DNA of 37,704 nt, taken from Acidovorax sp. SUPP3334 (lineage in GTDB: Bacteria; Pseudomonadota; Gammaproteobacteria; Burkholderiales; Burkholderiaceae_C). The stretch lies in contig NZ_BQXQ01000041.1 of the NCBI RefSeq assembly GCF_030159055.1, positions 1-37,704 of the forward strand. Direction: 5' to 3'. This document shows, in pieces, positions 1 to 10,847 of this stretch (position 1 is its first letter; the number at the start of each line of letters is the position of its first letter). Below the pieces are notes generated by a model. The model had not been told where the DNA came from. It searched no databases and saw only the letters and a program-made list of their open reading frames with translations. A program made the position numbers and the translations under genes.

Positions 1-96
1 GCCTACCTGCGCATGGCCAAGCTCAAGGATCTGCCGACCAACCCCTTTGCTCCTGCTGCCCCGATTGGGCTCGGCGTTACGCCGCATGTTCTCTGA
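1..96 (+). CDS. C-terminal end of an unidentified protein (partial)
   Basis: The first frame is open from the window edge and stops with TGA at 94-96. It gives 31 residues beginning AYLRMAKLKDLPTNPF and ending GVTPHVL. The codons are ordinary for a high-GC genome, but the piece is too short to assign a family. The gene starts outside the window. It points towards the decayed gene and tRNA-Ser that follow on the other strand, so it is convergent with them. It could also be a chance open frame. Confidence 0.35.
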   Translation, partial: AYLRMAKLKDLPTNPFAPAAPIGLGVTPHVL

Positions 97-111
97 GGTC
101 CAGTTCCACTC

Positions 112-321
112 GAAACGGCATAGAGCCCCCACGCACCGAACCGCAAACGTTCTGGATGGTCAAACGTGATGCCCGCGCCGAAGATCGACACCTTGTTTTC
201 AAAACTCGCGCCAGCTAATTGCACCCGCAACCAACGCCAGGCTTGTAACCAGCAGATTCCTGCGTTGACGCAGCAGGTCGGCACCCATCGGGTCACGCGT
301 CTTGCCGTTCACTTCGGTCCC
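112..321 (-). pseudogene. Decayed small membrane-protein-like gene, frameshifted and truncated
   Basis: Read on the minus strand just after the tRNA terminator, one frame gives a short polar start and then MGADLLRQRRNLLVTSLALV. It then runs to a stop near position 199. From about position 225 the next frame continues sensibly as QLAGASFENKVSIFGAGITF and then a segment with FDHPERLRFGAWGLYAV. The two halves read as one protein: a polar N-terminus, a hydrophobic helix and an ordered tail. A single small indel near 222-230 would separate them. After about position 112 the similarity to a protein-like reading is lost. I do not know the family. The split could be checked by comparing with an intact homologue. 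Confidence 0.35.
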
Positions 322-337
322 CTCATCATTGATGGGT

Positions 338-364
338 AAAACAAAAAAGCGCCCGGAGAGGCGC
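338..364 (-). terminator. Rho-independent terminator after tRNA-Ser
   Basis: On the minus strand GCGCC (360-364) and GGCGC (349-353) form a five-pair GC stem around a short loop. It is followed by a T-rich run, TTTTTTGTTTT, read from 348 downwards. It lies 17 bases beyond the tRNA 3' end, where a terminator for the tRNA transcript is expected. Confidence 0.7.
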
Positions 365-380
365 ATGTTTGCTGGTCTGC

Positions 381-468
381 TGGCGGAGACTGTGAGATTC
401 GAACTCACGGACGGTTGCCCGTCGGCAGTTTTCAAGACTGCTGGTTTAAACCGCTCACCCAAGTCTCC
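381..468 (-). tRNA. tRNA-Ser, anticodon UGA
   Basis: The minus strand folds as a class II tRNA of 88 bases including an encoded CCA (381-383). The acceptor arms are GGAGACT and AGTCTCC with discriminator G. The anticodon stem-loop is GCAGT-CTTGAAA-ACTGC, so the anticodon is TGA (serine UCA). A long variable arm (GACGGGCAACCGTC) and the T arm with GTTCGAATC are present. The long variable arm and the anticodon agree on serine. The gene lies 48 bases downstream of ureG on the same strand, so it may be read from an upstream promoter. Confidence 0.95.
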
Positions 469-516
469 GCGAACTGGCGCGTATTCTAGCCGGCCTCTGC
501 AGGCCTTGGCCGGGTC

Positions 517-1173
517 TCAGGCGGCCTGGAGCAGGCCTTTCTTTTCGATGAAGGCCACGACCTCTTCCAGCCCCTGCAGCGTTTTCAGGTTCGTCATCAC
601 AAACGGCTTGCTGCCGCGCATGCGCGTGGTGTCGGCGGCCATGATGTCCAGGTTGGCACCCACGTGGGGCGCCAGGTCGGTCTTGTTGATGACGAACAGG
701 TCGCTCTTGGTGATGCCGGGGCCGCCTTTGCGGGGGATCTTCTCGCCGGCGGCGACGTCGATGACGTAGATCGTGAGGTCGCTCAGCTCCGGGCTGAAGG
801 TGGCGGCCAGGTTGTCGCCGCCGCTTTCCACGAAGACGATGTCGGCATCGGGGTGCTGGCCCAGCATGCGGTCGATGGCTTCGAGATTGATCGAGCAGTC
901 TTCACGGATGGCGGTGTGCGGGCAGCCGCCGGTTTCCACGCCCATGATGCGGTCGGCCGGTAGCGCGCCGCTCACCGTGAGCAGGCGCTGGTCTTCCTTG
1001 GTGTAGATGTCGTTGGTGATGGCGATGAGGTCGTGCTTGTCGCGCATGGCCTTGCACAGCATTTCCAGCAGGGTGGTCTTGCCCGATCCGACCGGGCCGC
1101 CGATGCCCACGCGCAGCGGGGGCAGGTGCTTGGTGCGGCGGGGGATGTGGTGCAGTGCGGTGGTGGTGTTCAT
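517..1173 (-). CDS. ureG: Urease accessory GTPase UreG
   Basis: This 218-residue protein is the SIMIBI-class GTPase that couples GTP hydrolysis to nickel delivery into apo-urease, in a complex with UreF, UreD/H and UreE. The P-loop GPVGSGKT is at residues 26-33. The nickel-binding Cys-Pro-His motif is at 84-86 (GGCPHTAI), and the NKTD guanine-specificity motif is present in [16 protein letters not shown]. The length is normal for the family. The start codon overlaps the ureF stop by four bases (ATGA), so the two genes are translationally coupled. It is the last urease gene of the operon; tRNA-Ser follows. Confidence 0.98.
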   Translation of the reverse strand: MNTTTALHHIPRRTKHLPPLRVGIGGPVGSGKTTLLEMLCKAMRDKHDLIAITNDIYTKEDQRLLTVSGALPADRIMGVETGGCPHTAIREDCSINLEAIDRMLGQHPDADIVFVESGGDNLAATFSPELSDLTIYVIDVAAGEKIPRKGGPGITKSDLFVINKTDLAPHVGANLDIMAADTTRMRGSKPFVMTNLKTLQGLEEVVAFIEKKGLLQAA

Positions 1174-1946
1174 GATCGGAAGAGGCGTGAGTATTGGGTT
1201 TCATGCTGCGCCGCCAGGATGGCGAGCATGGGCGAAAAAGCCTGGCGGTCCGCGTCGCCGGTGTGCAGCGCGGCATCGGCGGCGGCGGGAATGGCGGCGG
1301 CCAGCCGGGCGAGGATGCGCTGGCCGGCGCTCTGGCCCAGCGGCACCGCCTTGAGCGCGGCCTGCACCATGTTCTCGGCCCACCCGAAGGTGTAGGCCAG
1401 CAGCACGTCGCGTGCGCCGGCTTCGGTGCCGGCGGCGGCCAGGGCGAAGGCAACGGGGTAGGTGGGGGTGGGCGGCAGCGCCGCGAGCGCGGCCACGTCG
1501 TTCAGCCGGGCTGCATCGCCCGCGTGCTGGTTGCGCAGCCAGTCGGCCAGCGAGCGGCCCATCTGCTCGGTCTGCAGGCGCATTTCGCTGGTTTCGCGCG
1601 TTTGCAGAACCCAGTCGTTCAAACGGCGCACGCGGGCATGGTCGGCGGCGCGCCAGGCGGCCAGGGCCTGTTGCAGCACGGCCATGTCGCCGCGTGCCTG
1701 GGTGAGCTGCAGTTGCGCGGCCAGCCATTCGGCGGCTGCGGCTTCGGTGGTGACGCCGGCACGCTCCACCGCCACTTCCAGCCCTTCGGAGTACGAGAAT
1801 CCGCCCACCGGCAGCGCTGGCGAGGCCAGCCAGATGAGCTGCAGCAGGCTGGCTGCGGGCAAAGCCGTGGGTGGGGCGTCGATGGCAACGGCGGCTGGCT
1901 CGGGCTCGGGCACGGGTGAGGACGCGGTGCAGGCGGAGGCCGTCAT
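1170..1946 (-). CDS. ureF: Urease accessory protein UreF
   Basis: UreF is the all-helical protein that bridges UreG to the urease-UreD complex and checks nickel insertion. The diagnostic family segment [20 protein letters not shown] is present after a Pro/Ala-rich N-terminal extension of about 35 residues. I chose the ATG at 1944-1946 ([10 protein letters not shown]), which gives 258 residues and begins seven bases after the ureE stop. The open frame continues further upstream, but that part is the out-of-frame shadow of the ureE histidine tail and is Met/Thr-rich nonsense. The gene overlaps ureG by four bases. Confidence 0.95.
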   Translation of the reverse strand: MTASACTASSPVPEPEPAAVAIDAPPTALPAASLLQLIWLASPALPVGGFSYSEGLEVAVERAGVTTEAAAAEWLAAQLQLTQARGDMAVLQQALAAWRAADHARVRRLNDWVLQTRETSEMRLQTEQMGRSLADWLRNQHAGDAARLNDVAALAALPPTPTYPVAFALAAAGTEAGARDVLLAYTFGWAENMVQAALKAVPLGQSAGQRILARLAAAIPAAADAALHTGDADRQAFSPMLAILAAQHETQYSRLFRS

Positions 1947-1953
1947 CGCGGCG

Positions 1954-2670
1954 TCAATGGTTGTGGTTGTGGTGGGGGTGATCGCACTGGGCGGTTGCAT
2001 GGGGATCGTGGGCGTGGCCGTGGCCGTGGTCATGGCCGTGATCATGGCTGTAACCCGCGTGGTGGTGCCCGTGGTCATGTCCATGGGCATGCACGGCATC
2101 GGCGGCCTTGTGCGAATGGGCTGCGTGGCCACCGTCATCGCCATGGTCGTGGGCATGTTCGTGCCCGTGCTCATGGCCGTGCCCATGATGCCCATGGCCA
2201 TGCCCATGGTGCCCACCCGCCGCATAGGCGCCGCCTTCGGGCTCGAAGGGGGCTTCGATCGAGTTCACGGTGAGGTGCATGGCACGCAGCATCTCGGCCA
2301 GCACGTGGTCGGGCTCGATCTGCAGGTGCGTGGGCGTGAGTTCGATGGGCACGTGCCGGTTGCCCAGGTGGTAGGCGGCGCGGGTCAGGTCGAAGGCGGT
2401 GCCGTGGTGGGTGCAATGCGTGATGCGCAGCACGGCCTGGGGCGCGGCGATCACGCGGACCAGGGCGCCGTCTTCGGCCACCAGCACGTCGCCGCCGCGC
2501 ACGGCGGTGCCGCGTGGCAGGAAGATGCCCAGTTCCCGCCCGGTGGAGTCGGTGGCGGCGAAGCGGCTTTTCTGGCGCGTGTCCCAGTCGAGTTCCAGGG
2601 TGGCGGCGCGCTTGACGAGCACGGGCGCGAGGCCCTTGCCCTGGGCGATGAGTTTGGAGACTTGAAGCAT
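1954..2670 (-). CDS. ureE: Urease accessory nickel chaperone UreE with very long His-rich tail
   Basis: UreE is the dimeric metallochaperone that stores Ni2+ and passes it to UreG. The peptide-binding domain ([15 protein letters not shown]..., [11 protein letters not shown]) is followed by the metal-binding domain with the [12 protein letters not shown] region and a conserved [10 protein letters not shown] stretch. After about residue 152 the protein ends in roughly 85 residues of HGHGH/HDHGH repeats with about 36 histidines, finishing HPHHNHNH. This is longer than the short His tail of the Klebsiella protein. The ATG at 2668-2670 (MLQVSK) lies eight bases after the ureC stop. An open frame runs further upstream but is only ureC read out of frame. 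Confidence 0.95.
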   Translation of the reverse strand: MLQVSKLIAQGKGLAPVLVKRAATLELDWDTRQKSRFAATDSTGRELGIFLPRGTAVRGGDVLVAEDGALVRVIAAPQAVLRITHCTHHGTAFDLTRAAYHLGNRHVPIELTPTHLQIEPDHVLAEMLRAMHLTVNSIEAPFEPEGGAYAAGGHHGHGHGHHGHGHEHGHEHAHDHGDDGGHAAHSHKAADAVHAHGHDHGHHHAGYSHDHGHDHGHGHAHDPHATAQCDHPHHNHNH

Positions 2671-2678
2671 GCGTGCGA

Positions 2679-4454
<1,776 letters not shown>

Positions 4455-4503
4455 GGGAAGGTGCTCCAGCTCTCGGGCGGTTCGAAAAGGGATGGGGTCG
4501 GGC

Positions 4504-4836
4504 TCAGGCGGCGGCCGGGGCCGGCGGCTCGCCCAGCGGCCCCTGAGTGAGGCCGCGAAAGCCGTACACCGTGCGGTCGCCCGCGTAGTCCACCAGTTCC
4601 ACGGTGCGCTGCTGGCCGGGCTCGAAGCGCACGGCCGTGCCGCTGGCGATGTTCAGGCGCATGCCTTGCGCGGCGTCGCGGTCGAAGCCGAGCGCGCCGT
4701 TGGTCTCGGCGAAGTGGTAGTGCGATCCGACCTGGATCGGCCGGTCGGCCGTGTTGCGCACCACCAGCGTGAGGGTGCGGCGGCCGGTGTTGAGCGCGTG
4801 TTCGCCCTCGTCGATGAAGAGTTCGCCAGGAATCAT
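4504..4836 (-). CDS. ureB: Urease beta subunit UreB
   Basis: This 110-residue structural subunit forms the (UreABC)3 urease. It starts [16 protein letters not shown] and contains the family signature [18 protein letters not shown], followed by [15 protein letters not shown] and YGFRGLTQG. The ATG is at 4834-4836. The longer upstream open frame is the antisense shadow of ureJ. It lies between ureJ and ureC in the same direction, with a 49-base gap to ureC. Confidence 0.97.
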   Translation of the reverse strand: MIPGELFIDEGEHALNTGRRTLTLVVRNTADRPIQVGSHYHFAETNGALGFDRDAAQGMRLNIASGTAVRFEPGQQRTVELVDYAGDRTVYGFRGLTQGPLGEPPAPAAA

Positions 4837-4883
4837 GGGGGTGGCCTCTCGGTGGTGTGGGCGTGGGGCGGCGCGGGCTGCGC

Positions 4884-5510
4884 TCAGGCCATGCGCACGA
4901 GCAGCGTGGCGCCCAGCAGCGCGGTCGATGCGCCGGCCATCACGGCCAGCCAGCGGTGGCGTGCAATCACCGCATGGCCCAGGGCGATGCCCGTGGCGTG
5001 CAGCGCAGCGGTGGCGATCACCATGCCGGCGAGGGCCAGCCACTGGCCGCTGCCGCCCAGCTCGGTGCCGTGCGCCGCGCCGTGGAAGAACGCGAACGCG
5101 CCGGCCAGCCCTGCCGCCAGCGGCATGGCCAAATGGCGGCGCCAGGCCACCAGCAGGCCCAGCACCAGCAGCGAGGCCGCGATCATCGGCTCCACGGCCG
5201 GCACCGCCACGCCCAGAAAGCCCGCCGTGGCCCCCGCCGTCAGCAGTGCCACGAAGGCGGCGGGCGCCAGCCACACGGGCCGCACGGCCAGCGCGCTCCA
5301 CACGCCCACGGCCAGCATGGCAGCCAGGTGGTCCAGGCCGGTGAAGGGGTGGACCAGGCCGGTGAAGGGGTGGACCAGGCCGTCGAGGAAGCCGGCGTCG
5401 GCATGCAGCGCGTCCTCCGCGCCATGACCCGGGTGGGCGAAGGCGAGGACGGGCAACAGCAGCAGCGCGGCGGCAGAGACGAAGAAACGGGTTTTTGCTT
5501 CTTTTTTCAT
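4884..5510 (-). CDS. ureJ: HupE/UreJ family membrane protein, putative nickel permease
   Basis: This 208-residue protein has a signal-like N-terminus (residues 1-25, ending LAFAHPGHG) and about six hydrophobic helices. [16 protein letters not shown] and [12 protein letters not shown] are the two His-rich signatures of the HupE/UreJ family, which is thought to import Ni2+ for urease or hydrogenase. Position inside the urease operon, between ureA and ureB, identifies it as UreJ. The first signature is internally duplicated ([18 protein letters not shown]) by a 21-base tandem repeat; see the repeat entry. The start ATG lies at the edge of a partial dispersed repeat (5509-5539). Confidence 0.9.
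   Translation of the reverse strand: MKKEAKTRFFVSAAALLLLPVLAFAHPGHGAEDALHADAGFLDGLVHPFTGLVHPFTGLDHLAAMLAVGVWSALAVRPVWLAPAAFVALLTAGATAGFLGVAVPAVEPMIAASLLVLGLLVAWRRHLAMPLAAGLAGAFAFFHGAAHGTELGGSGQWLALAGMVIATAALHATGIALGHAVIARHRWLAVMAGASTALLGATLLVRMA
5331..5381. repeat. 21-base tandem duplication inside ureJ
   Basis: The unit ACCAGGCCGGTGAAGGGGTG recurs with a period of 21 bases at about 5331-5351 and 5352-5372. A third partial unit begins at 5373. The second full copy is exact apart from one base near the left edge. It adds seven residues (LVHPFTG) to the first HupE signature without breaking the frame. Confidence 0.85.
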
Positions 5511-5539
5511 AGCATCAAGGGCAATGGGTACTAGGGCAT
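5509..5539 (-). repeat. Partial copy of the CCCTAGT-type dispersed repeat, ureA-ureJ gap
   Basis: Read on the minus strand, this segment starts ATGCCCTAGTACCCATTG and ends in CTTGATGCTAT. It matches the repeat copy at 13675-13735 at most positions of its middle part (ATGCCCTAGT.C..ATTGC.CT). Its last bases provide the ureJ start codon. It is shorter and more diverged than the other copies. Confidence 0.5.
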
Positions 5540-5564
5540 GAGAGGGATTTGGTTCAAAAACCCG

Positions 5565-5867
5565 TTACACGATGGGCTGGTGCACGGTGACCAGCTTGGT
5601 GCCGTCGGGAAAGGTCGCTTCCACCTGGATGTCGGGAATCATCTCTGGCACGCCCTCCATCACATCGGCCCGCGTGAGCACCGTGCGGCCCTCGCTCATG
5701 AGCTGCGCGACGGTCTTGCCGTCGCGCGCGCCCTCCATCACGGCGGCGCTGATGAGGGCCATGGATTCGGGGTAGTTGAGCTTGAGCCCGCGCGCACGGC
5801 GCCGCTCGGCCAGCAGCGCGGCGGTGAAGATCAGGAGCTTGTCTTTTTCGCGGGGGGTGAGTTCCAT
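5565..5867 (-). CDS. ureA: Urease gamma subunit UreA
   Basis: This 100-residue structural subunit starts [20 protein letters not shown] and contains the family segments [13 protein letters not shown] and [11 protein letters not shown]. It ends [19 protein letters not shown]. The ATG is at 5865-5867. It is the first gene of the urease operon in this window. In most proteobacterial clusters ureD lies directly upstream; here the upstream space is the divergent transporter-kinase gene instead. Confidence 0.98.
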   Translation of the reverse strand: MELTPREKDKLLIFTAALLAERRRARGLKLNYPESMALISAAVMEGARDGKTVAQLMSEGRTVLTRADVMEGVPEMIPDIQVEATFPDGTKLVTVHQPIV

Positions 5868-6019
5868 GGCGCAGCGGGCTGAAGGGGAGAAGCTGAAGGG
5901 GCGAGGGTCGGAATGCGCATGGTAGTCAGCAAGCGCCATGCCCGTCCATACGCCAGATGGCGGTGGCGCCGCCCCGTGGCATGGAACCTGCACCCTGCAC
6001 CCGCGCCCCTGAAGGCTCC
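5868..6019. promoter_or_regulatory. Divergent control region between urease and the transporter-kinase; candidate sigma-54 promoter
   Basis: These 152 bases hold the starts of both divergent units. On the plus strand TGGCATGGAACCTGCA (5977-5992) fits the -24/-12 sigma-54 layout, with GG and GC exactly 12 bases apart. A start would fall near 6003, 17 bases before the chosen ATG and next to the GAAGG ribosome site at 6011-6015. It has a C where the consensus has T in TTGC, so it is a weaker match than the two sites at 15485 and 21584. I see no convincing promoter for ureA. Confidence 0.35.
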
Positions 6020-9000
6020 ATGACACCCGCCAGCCCCGCCACCGCCCCTGCCGACCACCTTGCCGCCGTGCCGCAGCAGGTGGTGAAGGTGCGCCGCGAC
6101 TACAACAGCTGGGTCGCCACCGAGACGATGGAGGACTACGCGCTGCGCTTCACGCCGCAGAGCTTTCGCCGCTGGTCCGAATGGCGCGTGGCCAATACGG
6201 CCTTCGGTGCGGCGTCGTTCCTGGTGCTGGAGGCGGTGGGGGCCACGCTGCTGGTGCAGTACGGTTTTTTGAATGCCTTCTGGGCCATCGTCGCCACGGG
6301 GCTCATCATCTTCCTGGCGGGGCTGCCGATCAGCGTCTATGCCGCGCGCTACGGCGTGGACATGGACCTGCTCACGCGCGGGGCGGGCTTCGGCTACATC
6401 GGCTCCACCATCACCTCGCTGATCTACGCCACCTTCACCTTCATCTTCTTCGCGCTGGAGGCGGCCGTGATGGCCTATGCGCTGGAGCTGGCGCTGGACA
6501 TTCCGCCGCGCTGGGGCTACCTCATCTGCGCGCTGGCGGTGATTCCGCTGGTCACGCACGGGGTGTCGGCCATCAGCCGGCTGCAGGTGTGGACGCAGCC
6601 GCTGTGGCTGGTGATGCTGGTGGTGCCGTTCGTCTACGTGCTGGCACGCGATCCTGGTGCGTTCGCGGGCGTGATGCACTACGGCGGTGAATCCGGTGCG
6701 GCGTCCACGTTCGATCTGCCCTTGTTTGGTGCGGCGCTCACGGTGGGCATCGCTCTCATCACCCAGATGGGCGAGCAGGCCGACTACCTGCGCTTCATGC
6801 CGGCGCGCACGGCGGCCAACCGCTGGCGCTGGTGGTTCGGCGTGCTGGCCGGCGGGCCGGGCTGGGTGGTGCTGGGCGTGGTCAAGATGCTGGGCGGCGC
6901 GCTGCTGGCGTATCTGGCGATCAGCCACATGGTGCCGGTGGAGCGCGCGGTGGACCCGAACCAGATGTACCTGGCCGCCTACGAATACGTCTTCCCGCAC
7001 TACGGATGGGCGGTGGCGGCCACGGCGCTCTTCGTGGTGGTGTCGCAGATCAAGATCAACGTGACCAACGCCTACGCGGGCTCCCTGGCGTGGAGCAATT
7101 TCTTCTCGCGCCTCACGCACAGCCACCCGGGGCGGGTGGTGTGGGTGGTGTTCAACACGCTCATCGCGTTCATGCTCATGGAGATGAACGTGTTCAAGGC
7201 GCTGGGGCAGGTGCTGGGGCTCTATTCCAACCTCGCCATCGCCTGGATGATGGCCGTGGTGGCCGACCTCGTGGTGAACAAGCCGCTGGGCCTGTCGCCC
7301 CGGGGCATCGAGTTCAAGCGGGCGCACCTGTACGACATCAACCCGGTGGGCGTGGGGGCCATGGCGCTCGCTTCGGGGCTGTCCATCGCGGCGCACCTGG
7401 GGCTGTTCGGGCCGCTGGCACAGGCGTTCTCGGCGGTGATCGCCATGGTGACGGCCTTCGTCGCCGCGCCCCTCATCGCATGGGCCACGCGCGGGCGCTA
7501 CTACCTGGCCCGCCCCGCAGGCGGGCCGGCGCAGGCCGTCGGTGCGCCCGGGGCCTGGGCCGTGCAGCGCTGCGTGATCTGCGAGCGCGAATACGAGGCG
7601 CCCGACATGGCCCAGTGCCCCGCCTACCGCGGCACCATCTGCTCGCTGTGCTGCACGCTGGATGCGCGCTGCGGCGACATGTGCAAGCCCCATGCGCATC
7701 TGGCGGTGCAGTGGAGCGCTGCCCTGCGCTGGGTGCTGCCGCGGCGCGTGTGGCGCATGCTCGATACCGGGCTGGGCCACTTCCTGCTGCTGATGCTGGT
7801 CATCGCGCCGCTGCTGGCGGCGGTGTTCGGGCTGTTCTACCACCAGGAGCTGCAGACGCTCACCCCGCTCGTGCCCGAAAGCGGCGCGGTCTCCGCCGCC
7901 GGGCCCGGCACGCACGCCGCGCTGCGCTCGGGGCTGCTCAAGGCCTACCTCGCGCTGCTGGTCATCTCGGGCATCGTCGCGTGGTGGCTGGTGCTGGCCC
8001 ACAAGAGCCGCAAGGTCGCGCAGGAGGAATCCAACCGCCAGACGCACCTGCTGCAGCGCGAGATCCACCTGCACCGCCAGACCGACGAAGCCCTGCAGGA
8101 GGCGCGCCGCATCGCCGAGCACGCACGCTCGCAGGCCGAGCAGGCGCGCGGCGTGGCCGAAGAAGCGCGTGAAGAGGCCGAAGGCGCGCGGCTGCTGGCC
8201 GACCAGGCCAACCAGGCCAAGAGCCGCTACATCAGCGCCATCAGCCACGAGCTGCGCACGCCGCTCAACAGCATCCTCGGCTATGCGCAGCTCATGGGCG
8301 AGGACGCCGCCGTGCCGCCGCACCGCCAGCAGGCCGTGAGCGTGATCCGCCGCGGCGGCGAGCACCTGCTGTCGCTCATCGAAGGCACGCTGGACATCGC
8401 CCGCATCGAAAGCGGCAAGCTCACGCTGCAGGTGCGCCCCATGCACTTTGCCGACTGCCTGCACGAGATGTGCGACATGTTCGAGCCGCAGGCCCGCGCC
8501 AAGGGGCTGGCATTCCGCTTCGAGCCGCAGGGCACCTTGCCCGAGTGGGTGCGCGGCGACGACAAGCGCGTGCGCCAGATCCTCATCAACCTCATCGGCA
8601 ACGCCATCAAGTTCACCGCCAGCGGCCATGTGCGCCTGGCGGTGCGGCACGCGCGCGAGCTGGCCCTGATCGAGATCGAGGACAGCGGCCCGGGCCTGAC
8701 CGAGGCCGAGCGCGCCAGCATCTTCGAGCCCTTCGCGCGCGGCGCGGCCAGCAGCCAGGGCGCCGCGCCCGGCGCCGGCCTGGGCCTGACCATCGCCAAG
8801 ATGCTCACCGAACTGATGGGCGGCGAGATGACCGTGACCAGCACGCCCGGCGAGGGGGCGCTGTTCCGCATTCGCCTCTTCCTGCCCGAGGTGCACCCCG
8901 GCGCCGTGGGCGACACGCTGGCCCCGGCCCGCCTGCGCCCGCCGCGCCGTGGCTACGAAGGCCCCCGCCGCCGCCTGCTGGTGGTGGACAACGAAGAGGC

Positions 9001-9694
9001 CGACCGCGAACTGCTCGTGCAGCTGCTGGCCCCGCTGGGCTTCACCTTGCGCACCGCCGCCAGCGGCCATGACGCGCTGGACCTGATCGCGGCCGGCTAC
9101 CGGCCCGACGCCGTCTTCATGGACCTGGCCATGCCCGGCATCGACGGCTGGGAAACCATCCGCCGACTGCGCCGGTTCGAAGCCGCGGCGGGCCAGGGTG
9201 CGCCGGCAGCGACCGCACAGCCGAAGACCGGGCAGGCCCACATCGCGGTGGTGTCCGCCAACGCGTTCGACAAGGGCCTGGAGAACGACGTCGGCATTCG
9301 CCCCGAGGACTTCATCGTCAAGCCCGTGCGCCACAGCGAACTGCTGGACTGGCTGGAACGGCGCCTGGCCCTCGTCTGGATCGACGATGCGCCCGCGGTG
9401 CCCGCCACCGCTTCTTCTGCTGCGCGGTCGGCCCCGGCCGCGGCGGGCGCGCACGCTGCAGATCCGCCTGCACCCGCCCCTGCAGCGCTGGTGCCGCCCG
9501 ACCCGGCGCGCCTGCCGGCCCTGTCCGAAGCCGTCGAGCTGGGCTATTACCGGGGCGTGCTCAACCAGCTGGGCGCCATCGAAGTGGCGCAGCCCGAATG
9601 CGCGGCCTGGGTGGGACAGGCGCGCGCGCATGCGCGGCAGTTTCAGTTCGAGGCCATCGCCCGCATGCTGGCCGACGCCGCCGCGGCGCCATAG
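6020..9694 (+). CDS. NCS1-type nucleobase transporter fused to a hybrid histidine kinase
   Basis: This 1224-residue membrane protein joins a transporter and a sensor kinase. Residues about 28-490 form an NCS1 permease (cytosine, uracil, allantoin or hydantoin type): [20 protein letters not shown], then about twelve hydrophobic helices, with [11 protein letters not shown] and [16 protein letters not shown] in the core. A Cys-rich linker follows at about 518-557 (CVIC, CSLCC, CGDMC). Two further membrane helices flank a loop at about 580-670, then a coiled coil rich in ARSQAEQA-like repeats. The kinase has phosphoacceptor His743 ([10 protein letters not shown]), the N box [11 protein letters not shown], and DSGPGL and [13 protein letters not shown] receiver domain has Asp1035 (FMDLAMPG), and the C-terminal tail resembles other hybrid kinases. 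I chose the ATG after GAAGG (6011-6015). An upstream in-frame ATG at 5957 has no clear ribosome site. It probably senses the transported or bound base. The ligand is unknown. Confidence 0.9.
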   Translation: MTPASPATAPADHLAAVPQQVVKVRRDYNSWVATETMEDYALRFTPQSFRRWSEWRVANTAFGAASFLVLEAVGATLLVQYGFLNAFWAIVATGLIIFLAGLPISVYAARYGVDMDLLTRGAGFGYIGSTITSLIYATFTFIFFALEAAVMAYALELALDIPPRWGYLICALAVIPLVTHGVSAISRLQVWTQPLWLVMLVVPFVYVLARDPGAFAGVMHYGGESGAASTFDLPLFGAALTVGIALITQMGEQADYLRFMPARTAANRWRWWFGVLAGGPGWVVLGVVKMLGGALLAYLAISHMVPVERAVDPNQMYLAAYEYVFPHYGWAVAATALFVVVSQIKINVTNAYAGSLAWSNFFSRLTHSHPGRVVWVVFNTLIAFMLMEMNVFKALGQVLGLYSNLAIAWMMAVVADLVVNKPLGLSPRGIEFKRAHLYDINPVGVGAMALASGLSIAAHLGLFGPLAQAFSAVIAMVTAFVAAPLIAWATRGRYYLARPAGGPAQAVGAPGAWAVQRCVICEREYEAPDMAQCPAYRGTICSLCCTLDARCGDMCKPHAHLAVQWSAALRWVLPRRVWRMLDTGLGHFLLLMLVIAPLLAAVFGLFYHQELQTLTPLVPESGAVSAAGPGTHAALRSGLLKAYLALLVISGIVAWWLVLAHKSRKVAQEESNRQTHLLQREIHLHRQTDEALQEARRIAEHARSQAEQARGVAEEAREEAEGARLLADQANQAKSRYISAISHELRTPLNSILGYAQLMGEDAAVPPHRQQAVSVIRRGGEHLLSLIEGTLDIARIESGKLTLQVRPMHFADCLHEMCDMFEPQARAKGLAFRFEPQGTLPEWVRGDDKRVRQILINLIGNAIKFTASGHVRLAVRHARELALIEIEDSGPGLTEAERASIFEPFARGAASSQGAAPGAGLGLTIAKMLTELMGGEMTVTSTPGEGALFRIRLFLPEVHPGAVGDTLAPARLRPPRRGYEGPRRRLLVVDNEEADRELLVQLLAPLGFTLRTAASGHDALDLIAAGYRPDAVFMDLAMPGIDGWETIRRLRRFEAAAGQGAPAATAQPKTGQAHIAVVSANAFDKGLENDVGIRPEDFIVKPVRHSELLDWLERRLALVWIDDAPAVPATASSAARSAPAAAGAHAADPPAPAPAALVPPDPARLPALSEAVELGYYRGVLNQLGAIEVAQPECAAWVGQARAHARQFQFEAIARMLADAAAAP

Positions 9695-9711
9695 CCTCCG
9701 ATCCCTTTCCC

Positions 9712-10830
9712 ATGACTGCGAACGCCATGCTCCCCACCGCTGCGCTGCCCCCCGATGCCGCCGCGCACACCCTAGACCGCGCCCGCTCGGACGTGGTGCT
9801 GATCGTGGACGACGTGCCGGACAACCTGGCCGTGCTGCACGACGCGCTCGACGAATCCGGCTACACCGTGCTCGTCGCCACCAGCGGAGAAACCGCACTC
9901 TCACGCGCGGCGCAGGCGCTGCCCGACGTGGTGCTGCTGGACGCGATGATGCCGGGCATGGACGGCTTCGAAGTCGCGCGGCGGCTCAAGGCCCTGCCGG
10001 CCACCGCGCACATTCCCATCATCTTCATGACGGGGCTGACCGAGACCGAGCACCTGGTCGCCGCGCTGGACGCCGGCGGCGTGGACTACGTGACCAAGCC
10101 CATCAAGCCCAAGGAAGTGCTCGCGCGCATGAACGTGCACTTGCAGGGCGCCCGCCGCGCGCGCCAGGAAATGCGCCAGGCCGGCCAGGCGCGCAACGCG
10201 CTCGACGCCTTCGGCTACGCCAGCATCACCGTGCGCGCGAGCGATGGCCGGCTCATGTGGCAGACCGCCCTGGCGCGCGAGCTGCTGCACGGCTATTTCG
10301 GCGGCGGGGCCGGCGGTGCCAGTGCTGCCAGTGGCAGCGATGCGGGCGCGTCGGCCGGCACGGCCAGCGATGCGCCGGTGCCCCTGCCGGCCTTCGCCCC
10401 GGCCCCCGTCACCGAATGGCTGAAAGCGCAATTGCCCCACGTGGCGGACTTGGCGGCGCAGCAGCAGGAGCCGCCGCGCCTGGTGGTGGAGCAGGGCGCG
10501 CGGCGCCTTTCGTTCAGCCTGCACCAGCAGACCGGCGACAGCGAAGGCGGTGGCGATTGGCTGATCGTGATGCGCGAGGTGTCCGATGCCGCCGTGATCG
10601 AAGCCATGGGCCTGTCGTTCAAGCTCACCGCGCGCGAGGCCGAGGTGCTGTACTGGCTCGTCAAAGGCAAGACCAACCGCGACATCGGCGACATCCTGGG
10701 CGCCAGCCCCGCCACGGTGAAGAAGCACCTGGAGCGCGTGTACGTGAAGCTGGGCGTGGAGACGCGAACGGCGGCGGCGGGCATCGCCATGGCGCGCATC
10801 CGGCAGACGCATCCGCAGTTCGAGGGCTGA
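9712..10830 (+). CDS. Response regulator, receiver plus LuxR-type DNA-binding domain
   Basis: This 372-residue protein begins 17 bases after the kinase stop and is almost certainly its partner. The receiver domain has the acidic pair Asp33-Asp34 (LIVDDVPDN), phosphoacceptor Asp77 (LLDAMMPGMDG), and the Thr and Lys switch residues in FMTGLTETE and YVTKPIKPKE. The middle, about residues 165-295, is an unusual Ala/Gly-rich segment of no recognised family. A LuxR/NarL helix-turn-helix ends the protein (LTAREAEVLYWLVKGKTNRD, then ATVKKHLERVYVKLGV). It is not an NtrC-type activator, so any sigma-54 promoter here would need another activator. Candidate targets are the divergent urease operon and its own operon. 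Confidence 0.92.
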   Translation: MTANAMLPTAALPPDAAAHTLDRARSDVVLIVDDVPDNLAVLHDALDESGYTVLVATSGETALSRAAQALPDVVLLDAMMPGMDGFEVARRLKALPATAHIPIIFMTGLTETEHLVAALDAGGVDYVTKPIKPKEVLARMNVHLQGARRARQEMRQAGQARNALDAFGYASITVRASDGRLMWQTALARELLHGYFGGGAGGASAASGSDAGASAGTASDAPVPLPAFAPAPVTEWLKAQLPHVADLAAQQQEPPRLVVEQGARRLSFSLHQQTGDSEGGGDWLIVMREVSDAAVIEAMGLSFKLTAREAEVLYWLVKGKTNRDIGDILGASPATVKKHLERVYVKLGVETRTAAAGIAMARIRQTHPQFEG

Positions 10831-10847
10831 ACGCGCCGCCCGAGGCC

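Noticed and set aside
1960-2215. CRISPR-like or satellite array in the ureE 3' region
   Set aside because: The periodicity comes from His-Gly/His-Asp codons in one reading frame; there are no spacers of constant length.
1170-2225. Longer UreF starting at 2225
   Set aside because: The added 93 residues are the UreE His tail read in another frame (Met/Thr-rich) and contain no UreF features.
5831-9904. 1357-residue minus-strand open frame
   Set aside because: It is the antisense shadow of the transporter-kinase in GC-rich DNA, Arg/His/Gly-rich and without any domain.
10320-10390. Frameshift in the response regulator middle segment
   Set aside because: The Ala/Gly/Ser-rich stretch is low-complexity, but the frame continues into an intact LuxR domain.
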